From Streptomyces sp. NBC_01198 (GTDB taxonomy: Bacteria; Actinomycetota; Actinomycetes; Streptomycetales; Streptomycetaceae): DNA of 64,000 bases. The notes below the pieces were generated by a model. That model was given only the letters and a program-made list of their open reading frames with translations. It did no database searches and was not told the DNA's origin. Within the stretch, counting starts at the first letter, position 1. Every line of letters begins with the position of its first letter. Position numbers and translations under genes: made by a program. Shown here piece by piece: positions 60,379-64,000 of this stretch. Where the stretch lies: positions 3,417,001-3,481,000 of the forward strand of contig NZ_CP108568.1 in NCBI RefSeq assembly GCF_036010485.1. Reading direction: 5' to 3'.

Positions 60379-60410
60379 AGCGTCGCTCTGGCCAACTGAG
60401 CTAAGGAGGC
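60337..60410 (-). tRNA. tRNA-Thr (anticodon TGT)
   Basis: 74 nt on the minus strand. Acceptor stem GCCTCCT / AGGAGGC (60404-60410 with 60338-60344) and discriminator T are seen; D-arm GCTC...GAGC. Anticodon stem ACGCT / AGCGT carries loop CTTGTAA, hence anticodon TGT. The T-arm has GTTCGAACC. No CCA is encoded. It serves as host site for two tandem elements. Confidence 0.95.
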
Positions 60411-60614
60411 GCACGGAGCAGTGTAGCGGGCGGGGTGGGGGGACGGTGGGGAAAAAGGGGGTGGGGGGCTGGTGACAAGACGGGGAAAGTGCAGGTAGCG
60501 TCACCGGGAGTCCGTGGGATGCGGACTGGACCACTGAAGCGGCACCAAGTGAACTGCTTCCTTTACTCGGATCGTCCGGCACGTTCCTGCCGGTGAAGGG
60601 ACTGCGTAACAGTC

Positions 60615-61739
<1,125 letters not shown>

Positions 61740-61758
61740 CCGGGGTTTTCGGCTCCAG

Positions 61759-61795
61759 GGCCGGGCGGTACGTGGTGACCACGTACCGCCCGGCC
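61759..61795. terminator. Terminator after msiK
   Basis: Perfect 18-bp arms (61759-61776 and 61778-61795) with a one-base centre, followed by TTTCG. It lies 20 bp after the msiK stop. Confidence 0.8.
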
Positions 61796-61957
61796 TTTCG
61801 CGTGCCAGCGCGGGGCTGGGCAGGGTTGCGCAGCGAGGGGTCACATACGTACGCATAACCGGCTTTTCGGACCCGTTCGTCAACACCCGAACACCCCGGC
61901 AGGCGATTTCACTCCCTCGGGAGGGTGACTAAATGTCGCCAAATCATCACCAGTCGC

Positions 61958-61963
61958 TACGAT
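61958..61963 (+). promoter_or_regulatory. -10 box (TACGAT) of a leaderless transcript
   Basis: TACGAT ends seven bases before the GTG at 61971, and no ribosome site exists in between. The mRNA of the next gene should therefore begin at or near its start codon. Confidence 0.45.
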
Positions 61964-61970
61964 CCGATGC

Positions 61971-62399
61971 GTGAACCAGGTAGCTCGCCGTCTCGGCAAG
62001 ACATTCGCGCTCGTTCTCCCGGTCGTTCTCGTGCTGTCGGGAACGCTCGCCGTCACCCGCGTCCCGTGGGCCGTCTCCTCCTCCGACGCGCAGGTGCTCA
62101 CCGCCTCCGCCAAGAGCAAGCAGGAAGTGGCCGCGGAACAGGCCGCCAAGGCACCGCAGGAGGTGCTGCGCTCGCGTCTGCTGGCCGAACTCCAGCAGAA
62201 GGACCCGGGGGTGGCACTGACCGACCTTCAGGTCTCCATGGCCCAGCAGCCGTCGCTCGCCAGATACTGCGCCTCCATCGCGCGTTCGCTCGGCCGCGCG
62301 GCCGTCGCGAAGTACGACGGCGCCACGCAGCGCGCCCAGTCGTGGTCGCGCCCGGTGTGCGACACCGCCTTCGCCACGGGTATCGCGTCGGTCGGCTGA
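61971..62399 (+). CDS. Small secreted or membrane-anchored protein
   Basis: 142 residues from GTG 61971. It has an N-terminal hydrophobic signal/anchor (FALVLPVVLVLSGTLAVTRV), then a helical charged part (SKQEVAAEQAAKAPQEVLRS) and two cysteines, ARYCASIARSLG and SRPVCDTAFATG, possibly forming a disulfide. Function unknown. No neighbours in the same operon are evident. Confidence 0.65.
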   Translation: MNQVARRLGKTFALVLPVVLVLSGTLAVTRVPWAVSSSDAQVLTASAKSKQEVAAEQAAKAPQEVLRSRLLAELQQKDPGVALTDLQVSMAQQPSLARYCASIARSLGRAAVAKYDGATQRAQSWSRPVCDTAFATGIASVG

Positions 62400-62509
62400 C
62401 TCCGGCCGGCCGCGGGCAGGCGGGGTACGGTCGACGCCGGGGCCGTACCCCGCCCGCCGTGTCACGCCCGCGCCGTGCCGTGCCCTCGGTGTCGCATAGG
62501 GTGCGCTCC

Positions 62510-63253
62510 ATGACGCACGACACCACCGCCCACGAGGTCATCCCGGTCACGCAGGCCGTCATCCTGGCCGGCGGCCAGGGCTCGCGGCTGCGCCCGTACA
62601 CCGACGACCGGCCCAAGCCGATGGTCGAGATCCCGGGTACGGGAACGCCGATCATCGGCCACCAGCTCGCCTGGCTCGCCGCGGAAGGCGTCACCGACGC
62701 CGTTGTCTCGTGCGGGCACCTCGCCGAGGTGCTCCAGGAGTGGCTGGACAGCACGCCGTTGCCGATCAAGGTGACCACGGTCGTGGAGAGCGAGCCGCTC
62801 GGCCGCGGCGGCGGGCTCAAGTACGCAGCCGCGTCGCTGCCGCGGCCCGAGGAGCCGTGGTATGCCACCAACGGCGACATCTGGACCCGCTTCTCGCTGC
62901 GCGGCATGGCCGCCTTCCACGAGGAGCGCGACGCCGTCGCGACGCTCGCCCTCGCCAGGCCGCGGATTCCCTGGGGGGCCGTCGAGACCAACGAGTTCGG
63001 GCAGGTCCTGGACTTCATCGAGTCGCCGCCGTCGCCCTTCCTCATCAACGCCGGCGTCTATGTCTTCGCGCCCGACTTCACGGCGATGCTGCCGGATCTG
63101 GGCGACCACGAACGCACCACCTTCCCGCGGTTGGCGCGGGAGCGCCGGCTGGCCGGCTACCCCATTCCGCAGGGGGCGTACTGGCGGGCCATCGACACGG
63201 CCAAGGATCTTCGCGAGGCGGCGAGGGAGTTGGGGGCGACGCCCACCGTTTAG
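62510..63253 (+). CDS. Sugar-1-phosphate nucleotidyltransferase
   Basis: 247 residues of the GT-A nucleotidyltransferase fold. The signature AVILAGGQGSRLRPYTDDRP is at 18-37, KPMVEIPGTGTPIIGHQL follows, the metal/substrate site is WYATNGDIWT, and FLINAGVYVFAPDF with the C-terminal GAYWRAIDTAKDLREAA complete the family. It should join a sugar phosphate to an NTP (RmlA/GMP-like class), providing activated sugars for wall or polymer. The short C terminus lacks a hexapeptide-repeat domain. Confidence 0.88.
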   Translation: MTHDTTAHEVIPVTQAVILAGGQGSRLRPYTDDRPKPMVEIPGTGTPIIGHQLAWLAAEGVTDAVVSCGHLAEVLQEWLDSTPLPIKVTTVVESEPLGRGGGLKYAAASLPRPEEPWYATNGDIWTRFSLRGMAAFHEERDAVATLALARPRIPWGAVETNEFGQVLDFIESPPSPFLINAGVYVFAPDFTAMLPDLGDHERTTFPRLARERRLAGYPIPQGAYWRAIDTAKDLREAARELGATPTV

Positions 63254-63566
63254 CCCCCGGGGGTACGGCTTCCCCCTGCAGGGGTGCCATTGTCGTACGC
63301 CCTCCGCGCCGTTGGGGCTGGGCGCGCCGTTCCCCGCGCCCCCGCCAGGGGGTGCCACTTGCGGTGGCCCTCGCCACTTGCGGTACGTCGTGGCCGCGCG
63401 CACAGTTCCTCGCGCCCCTCAGGGGGCGCCACTTGGCGATGTCGTACGCCTTCCGCACCGCCGTAGCCGGGCGCGCCGTTCCTCACGCCCCCCAGCGTGC
63501 GCCACTTGGCGTTGTCCTGCGCCTTCCACACCGTCGTAGCCGCGCAGGCGGTGTCGCGGAAAAGGG
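63254..63566. repeat. Streptomyces-style intergenic repeat array
   Basis: 313 bases with three imperfect copies of a unit containing GCGCCGTTCC(C/T)C(G/A)CGCCCC, then a G/C-run and GCCACTTGGCG or GCCACTTGCGG, then GT(C/A)GTACGCC. Copies start near 63326, 63398 and 63473. Such CCGCGCCCC/GGGGCGC-type repeats are common between Streptomyces genes. No gene is supported here. Confidence 0.6.
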
Positions 63567-63597
63567 GAATCCCCGCGGCCGGGGGCCGCGGGGATTC
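63567..63597. terminator. Hairpin terminator
   Basis: Perfect 14-bp arms GAATCCCCGCGGCC / GGCCGCGGGGATTC with a 3-nt loop. It lies 15 bp after the stop of the proline-rich protein gene on the minus strand. Confidence 0.75.
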
Positions 63598-63611
63598 GGT
63601 GGGGGGATGGG

Positions 63612-64000
63612 TCAGGTGGTGAGGGGTGGGGGGGAGCCGAGGAGGGGGGCACCGAGGAGGCCGCCGATGGCGCCCTGGGTGGGCTTGGCGGGCGGGGGCG
63701 GGGGTGGCGGGGCCGCATGGGTCGGCGGGGCGGCGGGAGGCGGCGGCGGGGCCGCCGAGTGGCCGCCGGTGCCGCCCGTGCCGCCGGAGGACCCGTGCCT
63801 GCCGGTCGAGGACGTGCCGCCGGGGGTGTGCGTGCGGCCCGGGCTCGTGGTGGGCGCCTGGGTGGACGCCGGAGCGTCCGGCTCCTTCTTCTTCTTGGCC
63901 TTGGCCGACTTCGTCGGCTCCGGCGTCGCCGACGCCGAGCCGCGCCCGTCGCCGGGGACCTCGGGGAGCGGCATGCCGGGCAGGTTGTTGACGGGCGGGG
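63612..64000 (-). CDS. Proline-rich low-complexity protein, C-terminal part
   Basis: The frame is open through the right window edge (the last residues before ATG 63974 read PPVNNLPG), so the gene continues outside. The visible end has a lysine run (SAKAKKKKEPDAPAS), threonine/glycine repeats and two polyproline tracts (PPPPPAAPPTHAAPPPPPPP). It is clearly disordered, perhaps a wall-spanning or secreted linker. No domain visible in this part. Confidence 0.6.
   Translation of the reverse strand, partial: PPVNNLPGMPLPEVPGDGRGSASATPEPTKSAKAKKKKEPDAPASTQAPTTSPGRTHTPGGTSSTGRHGSSGGTGGTGGHSAAPPPPPAAPPTHAAPPPPPPPAKPTQGAIGGLLGAPLLGSPPPLTT

Overview
The window is high-GC actinobacterial chromosome, very probably Streptomyces or a close relative. 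Evidence: GTG/TTG starts, ATGA/GTGA overlaps, rare TTA codons, msiK, Streptomyces-type leader peptides, a SAV_915-family protein, and an actinomycete integrative conjugative element (AICE) in a tRNA gene. No 16S gene is present, so the species is not named. LAYOUT. (1) 1-13.2 kb, plus strand: part of a biosynthetic cluster without NRPS or PKS, cut at its left edge. It encodes an MFS exporter, two ATP-grasp ligases, a SidA/IucD-type amino-acid N-hydroxylase, two near-duplicate acyl-CoA-dehydrogenase-fold flavoenzymes, a cobalamin-binding radical SAM enzyme, a LuxR-type regulator with two TTA (bldA) codons, a cupin, a small beta-rich protein and a berberine-bridge-type FAD oxidase. Chained start/stop overlaps mark operons. 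The product is unknown; an N-oxygenated or N-N bonded, ATP-grasp-assembled small molecule is the best inference. (2) 13.3-15.3 kb, minus: MauE-like membrane protein, Tat-exported protein and a 16-cysteine double-psi-barrel protein. (3) 15.7-20.3 kb: a probable sulfur-scavenging locus with two divergent 'RRH(I/V)DLLRV..C' leader peptides. One precedes an LLM monooxygenase, flavin reductase and DUF1684 operon; the other precedes an ABC permease broken by frameshift and truncation. (4) 20.3-24.2 kb: DAP-decarboxylase-like enzyme, SAV_915 protein, small cytosolic and membrane proteins, a lipoprotein. (5) 24.4-32.9 kb: kdpFABC potassium pump, full KdpD and a second kinase-less KdpD; no kdpE is visible. 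(6) 33.1-36.9 kb: ABC-2 exporter with a NarL-type two-component system. (7) 37.0-39.8 kb, minus: ArsR-like regulator with a twin palindrome upstream, class F sortase, repeat-bearing surface protein. (8) 40.3-60.4 kb: tandem integration at a tRNA-Thr(TGT) gene. Three copies of the 43-bp attachment core (40319, 46084, 60336) delimit a decayed 5.8-kb island (Uma2, IS110, methyltransferase, CutA, integrase relic) and an apparently complete 14.3-kb AICE. The AICE has a GntR repressor with operators, FtsK/Tra translocase with candidate clt repeats, spread/membrane proteins, a Prim-Pol plus DUF3631 replication module followed by iterons, xis and int. A low-GC HEPN-motif gene sits at its left end as cargo and is a candidate defence gene. 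(9) 60.6-64.0 kb: conserved chromosomal genes (msiK, small secreted protein, sugar nucleotidyltransferase), a Streptomyces-style intergenic repeat and the end of a proline-rich protein.
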